Source: Pleurotus djamor
Taxonomy: Eukaryota; Basidiomycota; Agaricomycetes; Agaricales; Pleurotaceae
Direction of reading: 5' to 3'
NCBI GenBank assembly: GCA_029747585.1
Contig: JAPEVF010000156.1
Span: forward strand, 22,871 to 86,870
Length of the DNA stretch: 64,000 nt
Below, piece after piece: positions 11,901 through 21,675 of this stretch (position 1 is the stretch's first letter; every line of letters starts with the position of its first letter). The position numbers and the translations under genes are program-made. Below the pieces are notes generated by a model. That model made no database searches. It was not told where the DNA came from and worked only from the letters and a program-made list of their open reading frames with translations.

Positions 11901-12420
11901 GCAGGGCGTGTCTTCGCTGGAAGAGAATCTGCGAGCTTGAGTACACAGTTAGCAAAATCAGCTCAAAGAGAGAGAGACGGGGCACATACCTCAGAGTTAC
12001 TGACCTCCGCGTCAGGTTCAGAGTCCGAGTCGAAGGAATCATTATTCGACGAGAAGTCGGAGGACACGCTTTCTTCACCGCTGACGGCAGGATCAAGAAG
12101 AGGGTGTTGCTTGCGAGTCTTCTGGTGATGGGAGCGACGAGGCTTGGAAGCTTTCTGGGGGCGGACAACTCCATCATCGTCAGCCTGTTCAGCGAGGATA
12201 GCCTCGCGGTATTTATCGCTTGGCTTCGCGCGTCGACTACGGCCTTCTTGAGCTACACAGAGTATGGTTAGCAGATATTATCTCACACGGGGAAGAGAGA
12301 CTCACCAGATTCCATGGGGACAACCTTGTCGTCCACATCATAGCTCCACTCAATCTCAGACGCGTCCTTCAGCGACCCATCAGGGCGGAGAGCACATTGA
12401 TCGGATGGTGGTTCGTTCAT
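8944..12420 (-). CDS. hAT transposase, apparently intact
   Basis: Fourteen exons join in frame (927 aa): 12420-12306, 12252-11990, 11935-11795, 11735-11631, 11573-11423, 11374-11160, 11105-10884, 10836-10731, 10683-10580, 10526-10377, 10322-10007, 9950-9603, 9544-9158 and 9104-8944. The N-terminal 200 residues are charged. A BED-like zinc-binding segment follows (KHFKCYHGH...TGHLKTHFP, about 210-270). The RNase H-like core has LDMWTS (near 411), MDNASNN (near 480), the MPHTIHLAALK block and TRWSSTH. The C-terminal dimerisation domain carries AVERVFSGGRDTISLRRASLKPETI. The two Asp residues and the Glu of the ERVFS block are the expected acidic residues. One intron (10323-10376) uses a GC donor. 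No stop, frameshift or N is present, so the gene could be functional. Confidence 0.92.
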
Positions 12421-13169
12421 TTGGGGTCAGAGTGTTTGTATGATAACTTTGGAAGAAGATCGAGAGGTGGCAAAGGTGAGATCGCTGCCAATTGAGCTGC
12501 TTGAAAAACTGGGTTTTAAGGGTATCGGTGACGGTATTGTCGGAAAGCCTTTTGACACGGAATGCGGAAAGGGAAAACGGGGGGAAGTGTCGGTTGAATT
12601 TTCGTGAGGGTCCTGGGTCCTACATTTCGAATATGCTGACAGTCGAGAACCCAAGGAACAGCTGGATGATGTACCAGATCAGTGGTTTAGCTTGTCGGTA
12701 ATGGGGAGAGAGTCGGCCGCTCATGAAGACCACAAGACGGCAGCCTCAAAGCTGGGAGCTTGCCAAGGTCTGGGTTGAGATCATGGCGGGAGAAGAGGAT
12801 GGTGGGAGGATCAACAACGTCTCGCGTCACTGCTGATTGTGTCACATGTTCGGCGTTGAGGTCAGGTGAGAGTGTCTCCTAAGGGTCAAATCCCTGGTTC
12901 TTCTTAAATCTAGACATACTGGCACTGTTCAATGCTTGCTATACATATGTGAGCTTAATTTAAGAATTTACATGCCCGAGTTTAGAGAAAAGGAAGTCAT
13001 TATGATACCGTTATAATTCGCCCCAACTTCAAAGCCCCTGTAAGAGTCCCTGTTTCGCGAGGTTTCAATGTCTTCGGATACTACGACCGATACTGAAGGC
13101 ACAGAAAATGTAGACCCTTCTACGATATTGATACCCCTTGACCCTATCAACTCTCGACCTGAAAAGTAC
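12421..13169. other. non-coding right part of the hAT element
   Basis: This is the upstream region of the transposase. No second open gene is recognisable. It probably holds the promoter and 5' UTR. Confidence 0.5.
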
Positions 13170-13337
13170 CCCGTAATTACCGTATACGGTACCGACTCAA
13201 CGGTCTGTCATACGGTAGTATCGAGCCCGCCAGCCGTAACCGTCAATCACAGTCCTCGATGGCCAACGGTACGGGTACATGGACCGTCAATACGGCAACC
13301 GTCGAGGGCGTATACACGGGTACGGGCGGCAGCCCTA
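13170..13337. repeat. right terminal and subterminal repeats of hAT element
   Basis: CCGTA/TACGG motifs are dense (ACCGTATACGGTACC, ATACGGTAG, CCGTAACCGTC, GGTACGGGTAC). The stretch ends in the 17 bp inverted terminal repeat. Confidence 0.8.
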
Positions 13338-13345
13338 GTCCACAT
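13338..13345. repeat. 8 bp target site duplication, right copy
   Basis: GTCCACAT directly follows the terminal CCCTA of the element and continues into the F-box-like coding sequence. Confidence 0.95.
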
Positions 13346-14480
13346 CGTCAGTATCAATGGGTACGTGATAAAGATATTTGATTTTTCGCGAGCTGACTGA
13401 GAGGGTATCCTCAATAAAGGAGTCGTGCTGAAAGTGAGATATGTTTCAACCATCGGTGCCCTTTGCATGATGATTAGGAACGCACCATAGATAGAACCCA
13501 AACGTACTCGACAACCTCGCAGAACGGTGCACATTGACGCCATAGATCAGCATACCCCATGAAAGATTGTATCGAACGGAAGGGAGCAAATTGTGGCGGC
13601 TCCAGGACACCATATGATAGTGTAAGATGTTCAAATAAAGGAGGAGCTTCAAGTTTGTTGAAGAAATACGCGTCGCAGTCAAGGATCTTCAAGTTGGGGA
13701 GCGTATTGCCACGAAAAGAGGAGGAAGCCTCTTCCATGTTGTAGGCGATAGCGCCCAGAGTAAGGTACTCCAGCGATGGCTGGGACTGGATGAAGTCGAA
13801 CGTAGCCTCGTCCCAAGCATTTTTGAGAAACAGGTGGGTTAATCTCACACTTGGACGAAGGAGCTTGACACTGAGGCTCTGATCAAAGCTAGCCCAAACA
13901 TGCAAGCGACGAAGATGGATGGCAGAGGACGATATGGATCGGAATGACTCCCAATCTTGGTCGCTGTGATGGATTCGGCCATGGGAAACGAGTGTCGAGA
14001 TATAGGTGGCTAGAGGCGGATTCTGGATGATAGATTGGTGGAGCCGGGTGAAACATTCTGGCGTCACCGTGGTCAATGGCGTATCATATGGCCTTGGACG
14101 ATATGAGCTATTTGGAAAGGCTGCCGATACTGATTCATAGAGAAGCGGAGCCGTGATCTCATAAAAACGCCTCGAAACGAGGAGGAGGGGTAGCAGGAGA
14201 TTGCGATCCGGATCCCCGATTGGCTTGATGATCAGTTGGATAATTTTGTCTGGGATATGAGGCACTGGAGTAGTATTCAGGCCTGAAGCAGAAAATGAGG
14301 CGATATGAGGACTTACTCGTGGAATGGAGTTGTCTTGCAGTACCACTAACCCGAGGTCGATCGGGAAAGGAAAGAAGTCATCAAAGGCCATTGCAAGGGA
14401 ATTGTGATTGTGGGAAAGGAACTTCTCACGATCAGAATTGGCTTCAACCATGTGCATGAAAGCTTGACCGGTCTGATCAG

Positions 14481-14510
14481 TGACTGTGGGAAGTATATTT
14501 CCCACAGTCA
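14481..14510. promoter_or_regulatory. perfect 12-6-12 palindrome between F-box genes B and A
   Basis: Arms TGACTGTGGGAA and TTCCCACAGTCA are exact reverse complements around the spacer GTATAT. The element lies between two divergent starts: 83 bp before the ATG of gene A and about 90 bp before that of gene B. It is a likely shared operator or bidirectional promoter element, inferred from position and symmetry. Confidence 0.65.
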
Positions 14511-14592
14511 GTACCATTGTGATCGCGGATTCTATTCTCTCCTTCATCATCACATCACATCACCGTTTTACCTGCGACCGTGGCTTTTTCAC

Positions 14593-15768
14593 ATGAGTGA
14601 GTCTGGTCCTGCTCCGTTTATTCTTCGGTACATCAATTCTTAAAGCTTTGAAACAAAATAGCGTTGACTATCCCAGATGAGATCCTGGAAATGATGATCA
14701 AGCCACTGGCGAACCCAGATCGTAACCACCTGCTGCCACTCCTGCGAGTTTGTAGGAGGTTCTATGGGCTCACGATCCCTATCCTCTATGAATCAATATC
14801 TGCCGCGTTTTCAGACAGATCCTATACCGCAGGACCGAATTTCCCTTTTCTGACCACCGTAGTCCCAGAACGGTTCAGCGTCCTGCATGAATCCTTGACT
14901 CGGAATCCGTCCCTCGGCGCCCATATCACAACCCTCATCTCCCATGGCCGCATAGGTCACAGTGACTCCGATTGGGAATCTTTCCAGTCTATACTCAGTC
15001 TGGCGAACGGTCTGCGACGCTTATGCATCTTTGCGAGCTTTCGTCAAAGCCCCAGCATCGAGTTCATTCCGCCTGGCGTGCGACTAACCCATCTCACTCT
15101 CCCGAATTTATGGGATGAGACAGCCTATAACTTTATTCGGTCCCAACCTTTGCTTGAATACCTCAAGTTGGGACCCATTTCGTACAGCAAGGAGCCCCTC
15201 GTATCCACATTCCCTGGCATTTCTTTGCCCAATTTGCGAGTCCTGGAGTGTGATCGTGCTTTCCTCAGTAAACTGGAAGGTGTTGCTTCGCTAGAGCATC
15301 TTTCTTTATCCCTGGGTGGGAATACTCCCCTACCTTTCTCGACTATTCGCTCCATTCGCTCCTTCAGAGGGAGTACGGGTTCATGGGCCCAATGTGCTCG
15401 TTCATGCGACGCCATCGAGTACGTTTGGGTTACAACCGCTGTGCGTGCACCTCCCCCTTGTAGCCGTCTAAGCTCACATAGCACCCTAGTGCGATACCTA
15501 CATTGAGGACACCCTGGCGGCGTGTTCTCGAAAGATCAAGTATCTATATTATATCGATGATGAGTCTGACTGTGCCGTGCTCTTTGACAAGTTCCCTGAA
15601 TTGGTGGTCATTGATTTTGATCGTGGCGAGTTTGGTTGCTTCCGATACTTCCGTGGTATCCCAGAACCAGAGGAGATAGATGTCGTTAGGCTTGGGAAGG
15701 ACGAATTTCGGCCCTGGCATGAGTTAGTTGTGGATGTCGTCGAGGAAGCTGTGCGGAAGAAAAGGTGA
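14593..15768 (+). CDS. F-box-like gene A
   Basis: Three exons, 14593-14596 (only ATGA), 14662-15440 and 15490-15768, give 353 aa. The 4 bp first coding exon is inferred from the ATGA|GTGAGT donor and the AATAG acceptor. Without it, the long frame has no ATG before the F-box. The protein begins with an F-box-like segment (TIPDEILEMMIKPL) and a conserved LLPLLRVCRRFY block. Leu-rich segments follow (VRLTHLTLP, LPNLRVLECD), then the C-terminal block with EPEEIDVVRL and ELVVDVVEEAVRKK shared with genes B and C. It is predicted to be an SCF ubiquitin-ligase substrate adaptor with an unknown target. It is more diverged from B and C than those are from each other. Confidence 0.8.
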
Positions 15769-16084
15769 GGGTTCTCCTCCTCAATCCATATCTCTTCTCA
15801 ACGCCGGTTCTGCAGAGGCGATGCGCCATCTCAACCATGTGATGGCACCCAATATCTGTCAAGGCCACACTCAGAGCGCGATTACTAATTAGGCCTACTC
15901 ATCCCTTGTCGTTGCCGTCGTCTGGTGTCTGTCCTATCTAGCGCAGAAAGCCAACATATGTATTGTACCTCATCTTGCCTCGCCTCCTTCCTCATGCGCC
16001 TACCGGTGGCGTCAGTAGTGAAAATCTTCTCCTATCTCCTGTATGTATGACCAGGGACTCGGGCGAACAGAGAGACGGGAATAC
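15769..16084. other. intergenic between F-box genes A and C
   Basis: About 316 bp with no supported gene. The promoter of gene C presumably begins here. Confidence 0.4.
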
Positions 16085-16114
16085 TGACTGTGAGAAGGTA
16101 TTTTCCCACAGTCA
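16085..16114. promoter_or_regulatory. 12-6-12 palindrome upstream of F-box gene C
   Basis: Arms TGACTGTGAGAA and TTCCCACAGTCA flank spacer GGTATT. One arm base differs from the perfect copy at 14481-14510. Confidence 0.6.
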
Positions 16115-16183
16115 CAGTGGCTTTGATTCAGATCGTCGGGGCTTCCCTCGTTCCCAAGTCCACCTTTCGCGCGAGAGTAGGTC

Positions 16184-17390
16184 TTGGAATCGCTATGCTG
16201 CGCTGCCTCCGATGAAACTGATAAACTGAATACCACACCTCCAACTCCAGTGTCACACATCCCAGACGAAATCATCGAACTGATCATCAGACCAATTGGG
16301 AATCCGGATCGCAATCTCCTCCTACCCCTCCTCCTCGTTTCCAGGCGTTTATATGAGATCACGGTTCCGCTTCTCTACGCTTCAATATCTGCAACTTTTT
16401 CAAGTAGCTCGAATGGTCTGCGGCCATATGATACGCCATTGACCACGGTTGCCCCAGAATGTTTCACCCAGCTTCATCAATCTATTACTCAGAATCCCTC
16501 GCTTGTCGCCCATATCTCGACGCTCGTTTCTCATGGACAAGTCGATCACAGTGACGCAGACTGGGACTCATTCCGATGTATACTCTCCTCTGCCATCCAT
16601 CTTCGTCGTTTACATGTTTGGGTTGGTTCTTATCAGAGCCTCAATGTCAAGCTCCTTCCTCCAAGTGTGAGGTTAACCCACCTATTTCTCCAAGATGCTT
16701 GGGACGAGGCTACGTTCGACTTCATTCGGTCCCAGCCATCGCTGGAGTACCTTGTTCTGGGCCCTATCGCCTACTACATGGAGGAGGCATCCTTCTCTTT
16801 TCATAGCGCTACGCTCCCCAACTTGAAGATCCTTGACTGCGACGCGTATTTCTTCAACAAACTTGAAGCTCCTCCTTTACTGAAACACCTTACACTATCA
16901 TATGGTGTCCTGGAGCCGCCACAATTTTCTCCCTTCCGTTCAATACAATCTTTCCTGGGGTACGCAGATTTATGGCGTCAGTGNTGCCCCGTACTGCGAC
17001 GTTGTCGAATACGTTTGGGTTCTATCTATGGTACGTATCAACTGTGCAAGCATCCAACTTTGCTGATTCATCCTTTCTGTGTTTCAGCACGACTCCTTCA
17101 TCGAAGATACCCTCCGCGTCAGCTCACGAAAAATCAAATATCTCTACCACGTACCCATGGATGTTGACGATGTCGACTGCACCATCCTGTTTGAGGCCTT
17201 TCCCCAGCTCGTTGTCATTGATGTTGATGGCGGTGAGACTGGAGGATTCCGGTACCGCTGTGGTTGCCCAGAGCCGGAGAAGATCGAAATTCCCCATCTT
17301 GACATTGACAAGTTGGGCTTTCGGCATTGGTGCGAACTTTTCGTGGATGTCGTGGAAGAGGAAACTCGCAAGAAAGGCCGGACTCATTGA
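16184..17390 (+). CDS. F-box-like gene C (contains an ambiguous base)
   Basis: Exons 16184-17030 and 17088-17390 are joined by a GTACGT...TTTCAG intron. The protein is closely similar to interrupted gene B throughout, from VSHIPDEIIELIIRPIG to DVVEEETRKKGR. The base N at 16984 shifts the frame. Compared with gene B, this N is an extra position, and without it the WRQCAP...VVEYVWVLSM region reads correctly, so it is most likely a sequencing artefact. No in-frame ATG is present between 16184 and the F-box, and a stop precedes it near 16170. A short 5' exon, as in gene A, is therefore expected but not located. The true start is unknown. Predicted role: SCF adaptor. Confidence 0.75.
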
Positions 17391-17399
17391 ACTTCATAT

Positions 17400-17765
17400 C
17401 TAGAGGATTCGCTCGACGTCCCTCGAAGCATGGGTCCTCAATGGGTTCTTGCTCACGGAATACGAGCTCTATGAATCAGTATCCACTCCTCTCCTGAAGA
17501 ACTTGCATGAGAGAGGTGTATATAATAATATGTTTCCGGATCTCGTTGTCATCAACCTCCTCCAATATGAATGCTGAGGATTGCGATGTCGCCGTGACTG
17601 TGGTCGAGTATGAGGAACAATGCTTTCCCTCAACAAGGAGGGCTTTGCCCATTGGAAAGAGGAAAATGTGGGCGCTGTACGAGGTGAAATTAGGGAGGGT
17701 GATTGGAGACGTTGAGAGCTCGCTACTTGGTCTCTTTTCTCGGGTACCACATCCAATGCTCTAGT
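17400..17765 (+). pseudogene. degenerate F-box-like fragment (copy D)
   Basis: This stretch retains short pieces of the same family in disordered form: LYESVSTPLL resembles the YESISA segment near the N-terminus, and shortly after it NMFPDLVVIN resembles the C-terminal FPQLVVID block. Stops and frame changes follow, with weak traces of the FRYRCG region. It appears to be an internally deleted, decayed copy directly downstream of gene C. Confidence 0.45.
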
Positions 17766-17770
17766 CACCT

Positions 17771-18291
17771 ACTGTTCCAAGAGTGTGCACTAGATGCCCG
17801 AGAAATAATGGTTCATTTCCGTTTCTCAACTATTCTACTCGCTACAGGTGAGAGAGAGCTATCGAAGTCTCAAGTAGGTACCTAAGAGAAGCACTTACAT
17901 GTGGACGACGCGATGAGGGGCGGCGCCCCTGTCTCCTGTGCCTGCGCACGGGCCATCATCAGAACCAATAAAGGGAAGGGCACGCCACCGCGTCGATACG
18001 CGCCTTCCCACAATTTGCCTCTTCACTCGCTGGCTCCCGAACGACAGCGTGCAGAAGCAGAATTGCAAATGTAAATGATCTATGATTTTTCGATTTGGAC
18101 GGTTCACTCATTTCTTGTATAGAGACAGTTTTGACGGATCAATCCATTACAGGCCAAATACAACATGCATGCGAGGTGAAGATAAACATGTGAGCGGCAT
18201 AGCTCATGGTGAGGAATTTATAAATACAATGTCCTTGATTTCGTTATTCAAGATTATTATGAAATTGCACAGTGCGTCCATTTGACTTGAA
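17771..18291. other. intergenic
   Basis: No supported gene. It separates the F-box cluster from the 3' end of the next minus-strand gene. Confidence 0.4.
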
Positions 18292-19733
18292 TCACTGAAG
18301 GAAGTTGAAACGAGACGTTGCGCGTGTCAGTCCTCGTCGTCGGGGGTTGGTGGTGGTAGTGGTAGGGTTCTGGACACTCGAAGTCGCCATATTCGAACGC
18401 GCTACCGCAGGAGAACTCTCAGGCTCGAGGCCTGACTCTGGCGTTGGACGACTGGATGATGCTCGTCTCGTTTTCTTCGTAGGCCTAGGAATGACTTGCT
18501 CCTGCTTTGAGTCGTCGTCTTCAGACTCCTTGTCGCCCATCTCAACATCGGAGGCTTTCCGCTTGATGCTTCTCACCGAGTATCCCGGCTTTCTTCCAGT
18601 CTTTGCAGTACGGGACATAGTGCTAGGACGAGATGGACCTTGAGCAAGTACATCAACCGATGCATATCGTGTATCCGCAGAGGTGCTCGCCAAAGCGTCG
18701 TCCACTGATGCGGGCTCGTTCGCTTGCTTTCCGTTTGTAGAAGGAGCAACTGACTGTACAGTCGCGATGCCGGACATGGTCCTGGCTCGGAAGAGGCTCG
18801 AACCTGTTCGCGCTGTAATTCTTGTAAGTACAATCCATCGCAATCATTAATAATGACCGACAACTCACGTATATCTGCACTAGGACTCGGCTCGTCGTCA
18901 TCGGTTTTCGGTTGCTCAGTATCTGGTTCCGTTAGAGTCTCCTCGAACTCGTCGCACAAATCCGATCCTCCATATTCTTCGTTGAACTTCTTGGCCAAAG
19001 GGAGCCATTTGTCGCGCATAGAAGCCTCGTTTTCGGCCCTCCACCTATTCACCTCGCCGTAGGCCCACTTCTCAATGTCGGCCTTCTTCTTCAAGTATCG
19101 TGGACTCTGTTGCTCCGACCACTCGCCCACGAAGAGTCGTTTCATCTTAGCGTTCAGCTCATCCTCCGTTTCGTCGTCGTCGTAATCATACTTGCCCTTC
19201 CCATACCACGGTGTATGGATGCCACCGGCCCAACAAGATGCGATCAAACGCTCTTCGTCCGTCTCTCGTGGCGGCTTCTGGTGGACCATGTTTCCGTTTC
19301 CTTTGGGTATGAGTTGGCCATTCTCGGCCACAAAGAAGTCAGGAGGAGCTTGGTAATTTCCAGACTTGAGGTCGGCCTTGTCGACCTTGCTGAACGCGCA
19401 TTGGGCTTGGTACGATGCTGTTCGCATAGATGCGACACGGTTGCCGTTTCTCGAGCCCCCAGAACGCTGAAGCTTGCTCGTGGAGCTACTATCCTCTGGC
19501 TCCGCTTGCCTGTCAAGCCAAGCGACACATTTCTCGTCCGTTGGTATCCCACCAAGCATACCTAGGCCTGCTGATATGGATGCTGTCCTAGAGCTAGTCG
19601 ATCGTTAGCCACCTGAGCCACAGGCCGTGAACCACAAGGAGACTTGCCTGCGACTTGCTTGATGATCGCCTTGGACTGGGGTACCCTCTGGCGTCGACGG
19701 ACGGGTGTATTGACGATGTCCAATTTTGGACAT
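18292..19733 (-). CDS. unknown nuclear-type protein, paralog copy 1
   Basis: Three exons, 19733-19648, 19593-18869 and 18812-18292, give 443 aa. The first intron (54 bp) uses a GC donor (CAG|GCAAGT) with a clear CTAAC branch; a second acceptor 6 bp downstream is also in frame. The second intron is 56 bp. The conserved core contains SCWAGGIHTPWYGKGK, an acidic run and RWRAENEASMRDKWLPLAKK followed by NEEYGGSD. The C-terminus is basic and Ser-rich with KKTRR and KRK nuclear signals and ends RRRGLTRATSRFNFLQ. The copy at 38043-39532 shares all of these blocks. I recognise no known domain. A nuclear location is inferred from the basic clusters. Confidence 0.75.
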
Positions 19734-19799
19734 AGTAGTGGTTGTGGAACAATGGAGGATGAAGAGGTCCAAGCGCGATGGCCACAACATATGGTCCCC

Positions 19800-19826
19800 C
19801 ACGTGAGGGCGATTCACCCCTTTTCT
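19800..19826 (-). promoter_or_regulatory. promoter cassette: CACGTG plus AGAAAAGGGGTG (copy 1)
   Basis: CACGTG lies at 19800-19805, 67 bp before the ATG. AGAAAAGGGGTG (on the minus strand) lies at 19815-19826. The same two motifs in the same order lie upstream of the paralog at 39590-39626. Confidence 0.5.
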
Positions 19827-20084
19827 CCTGATTTGGCGAAACTGAACCGCATTTTTCAGCCGTCTGAATTTATACTAGGATGCGGGAGTAGTCCAAGCTA
19901 CGAGCGATAACCCTTCCAGACGGACGCATTTTCACACTTGGCATCCCAAGGAAGGATCCCCACAAACAGACTTCTGGTCGCCAATATAAAACATTCACGA
20001 TAAAGTTACATACACATCGGACACCATCGAAATGGAATAGAGTACAATGATAAAAAATGGGGGACAGTGTTCCTCAGGTCCTGA

Positions 20085-21023
20085 TCAGCTAGACACCTTG
20101 AGCTTCTTGGTACGCCGTTTCCCTGCAACCCGTCGTTTCTCTCTGACTCCTCCCGCAGCCGTCCCAGCTGATTGTCCTGATCCAGACGACATTGCTGAAG
20201 CCTTGCGCTTCCTGGTTGAGGAACTAGCTGCCTTGGACACTTCGCCGTTGACGGCCTCGTCTTCTTGCTCGAAGCCATTGGAGAGCGTTCGATGTAGTCG
20301 GGACTTGGATGGGCTAGCCCATTGAGGCATGGCTCCGTTCTTCTTTTTGGTGGTCCTGGAAGAAGAGGAAGAAGACGCTGGGATGAGAGGACCCAAAGTC
20401 AGTCACATTATCGTGTATATAATCAAATCATGTTACTCACCAACCGGCGTAGACTCTTCGTTCTCAGTGTCATCGCTTATCTCGATGACATTTCTAACAC
20501 GTCGACGTCTAGTTCGAGTAGCAGGGATATACCCGTCATCGCTGTCGCTCGCGTGGCCGTCGTCGCTCTCGTCGGTTTCTTCGCCCGAGCTTCCCTCGTT
20601 GTTTCGGACTGTCTTCGTGACGGCAGGTACTTCGGTGCTTCTTGCTTTCCCTTTCGCCATTCCTTTCGCGGTCACTTCCTTTTCTCCTTCGGCATCACTG
20701 CTCTCGCCGTCACTCTGGCTACTGTCGGACCCGTAAGCATCGTCTTCATCGTCGTCGTCTTCGTTGGCAACCGCATATGATGGTTGGTCGCGGTCGTGGT
20801 CGACGTGTAGATAACTGCCGTCCCACTGATTAGCAGCGTCTGCGCGTTCCATCTTCTCCCTTTCATCATCGCTCTCGCTGCCACTTCCTACATGAGCTAA
20901 CTCGTCCTCCTCTTCAGCCCAATAGGCGTACGGCTTGGGGGTTACGGGTGCTGGTACAAGAGGCACCTCCTCAACTGCTTTGCAGCTCCCGATGCGGCTC
21001 CTTTCTCTCTTCACGACGGCCAT
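20085..21023 (-). CDS. acidic Ser-rich protein with basic tail, unknown
   Basis: Two exons, 21023-20441 and 20377-20085, are joined by a GTGAGT...CCCAG intron of 63 bp (291 aa). The first 195 residues are strongly acidic, with Asp/Glu/Ser runs and phosphorylation-like SD/SE sites. The second exon is basic, with TKKKNG, RKRKAS and a terminal RRTKKLKV cluster, giving a nuclear-protein look. There is no recognised domain. It lies just upstream of paralog copy 1 on the same strand, 350 bp away. A histone-chaperone-like or scaffold function would be a guess from composition alone. Confidence 0.65.
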
Positions 21024-21675
21024 CTTCTGTCGATTTCACAAGAATGAATACGATCAGAATGATGTGGTACTCCAGGAGCGAAATCAACTCACAGAAGAAC
21101 TAGATGGATTCTTGGTGTCTGTAGGAAAGCTACTGGGTGGAAGTTGGATGCGAGACTTTGGATCCTAATAGTTCACGTCTTCTCGACTACGAAGGGTGAG
21201 ACGGTCACTGTGGCTTGGTAGGAAAGATGTGGTTCTGGTCAATGACTGTGCTCAATGCAATTCAACGAAGCATTGACCATTGACCATGGCCCGCACGTGA
21301 GCGTTCCCCGGGATTCGACCCTGAGCCACTCGTTGACCCTTTTGCATCCAAGTTCGGTTTTCCGTTATCTTATCAGTGTCGAACCTTTGGATGGGCATAG
21401 CACTTCCACTCTACTATGATTCTCTTTCCTCGACGACCCTCGCTTACCTATACCATCGCGCATGACTATGCCTTCCGAGGCACCTTTGTCGAATCTGTCT
21501 TTGGCTTAGGAGCAACACCAATGCCCATTCATGCCTTTCACTCTGAAGGAGCCGTTTTCATTTCATTCTTTGAGCCTCAGTTCTCTCGATAATATCTCAA
21601 GGTTTGCACCAACTAAAAACTCGTAGACGATATCATCTTACGCGTCGTTCTCAACAGCACATAGCCCTTGTCTTT
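21024..21675. other. intergenic
   Basis: This separates the start of the acidic Ser-rich gene from the 3' end of the DUF1349 gene. No supported gene or repeat. One TGACTGTG half-site lies near 21243. Confidence 0.4.

Larger units (their letters stand above)
8764..13337 (-). mobile_element. complete hAT-family DNA transposon (4,574 bp)
   Basis: The left end is TAGGGCTGCCGCCCGTA and the right end is its exact reverse complement, giving 17 bp terminal inverted repeats. The flanking 8 bp GTCCACAT occurs at 8756-8763 and again at 13338-13345, the target duplication length of hAT elements. Both subterminal regions (8764-8930 and about 13170-13337) are packed with CCGTA/TACGG motifs in both orientations. 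The element carries one transposase gene on the minus strand, whose open frame ends 180 bp from the left terminus. The roughly 900 bp on the right holds its promoter. The exact TIRs, exact duplication and open transposase suggest a recent insertion. Confidence 0.96.
8549..14391 (-). pseudogene. F-box-like gene B, interrupted by a hAT transposon
   Basis: The 5' part (14391 down to 13486, then 13427 to 13338 after a 58 bp intron) starts with an F-box-like segment (PVPHIPDKIIQLIIKPIG) followed by repeat-like Leu-rich sequence (SVRLTHLF, LPNLKILDCD). The 3' part (8763-8549) encodes the conserved tail with FRYRRGCPEPEE and FRHWCELVVDVVEEETRK. The break falls inside the DDVDC-SVLF stretch, which is continuous in its neighbour at 17088-17390. 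Taking out the element and one 8 bp duplicate leaves the frame unbroken, so the insertion is the only visible damage. F-box proteins normally recruit targets to SCF ubiquitin ligases; the target here is unknown. The start is uncertain (14391 or 14461). A 34 bp GTAAGT...TTCAG stretch near 14300 is probably not an intron. Confidence 0.85.

Noticed and set aside
11756..12271. 171-codon plus-strand open frame inside the transposon
   Set aside because: It overlaps spliced transposase exons on the other strand and has no recognisable domain; it is a shadow frame.
14294..14327. 34 bp GTAAGT...TTCAG candidate intron in F-box gene B
   Set aside because: It is shorter than all other introns in the window, and removing it gives a stop unless an ACG start is assumed; the frame is open without splicing.
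18853..19565. Plus-strand frames of 69-151 codons across paralog copy 1
   Set aside because: They are antisense to conserved exon blocks that recur in copy 2, so the minus strand is the coding one.
20322..20780. Plus-strand hydrophobic frame with apparent membrane segments
   Set aside because: It is the complement of an Asp/Glu/Ser-rich exon; the Val/Ile-rich reading is a by-product.
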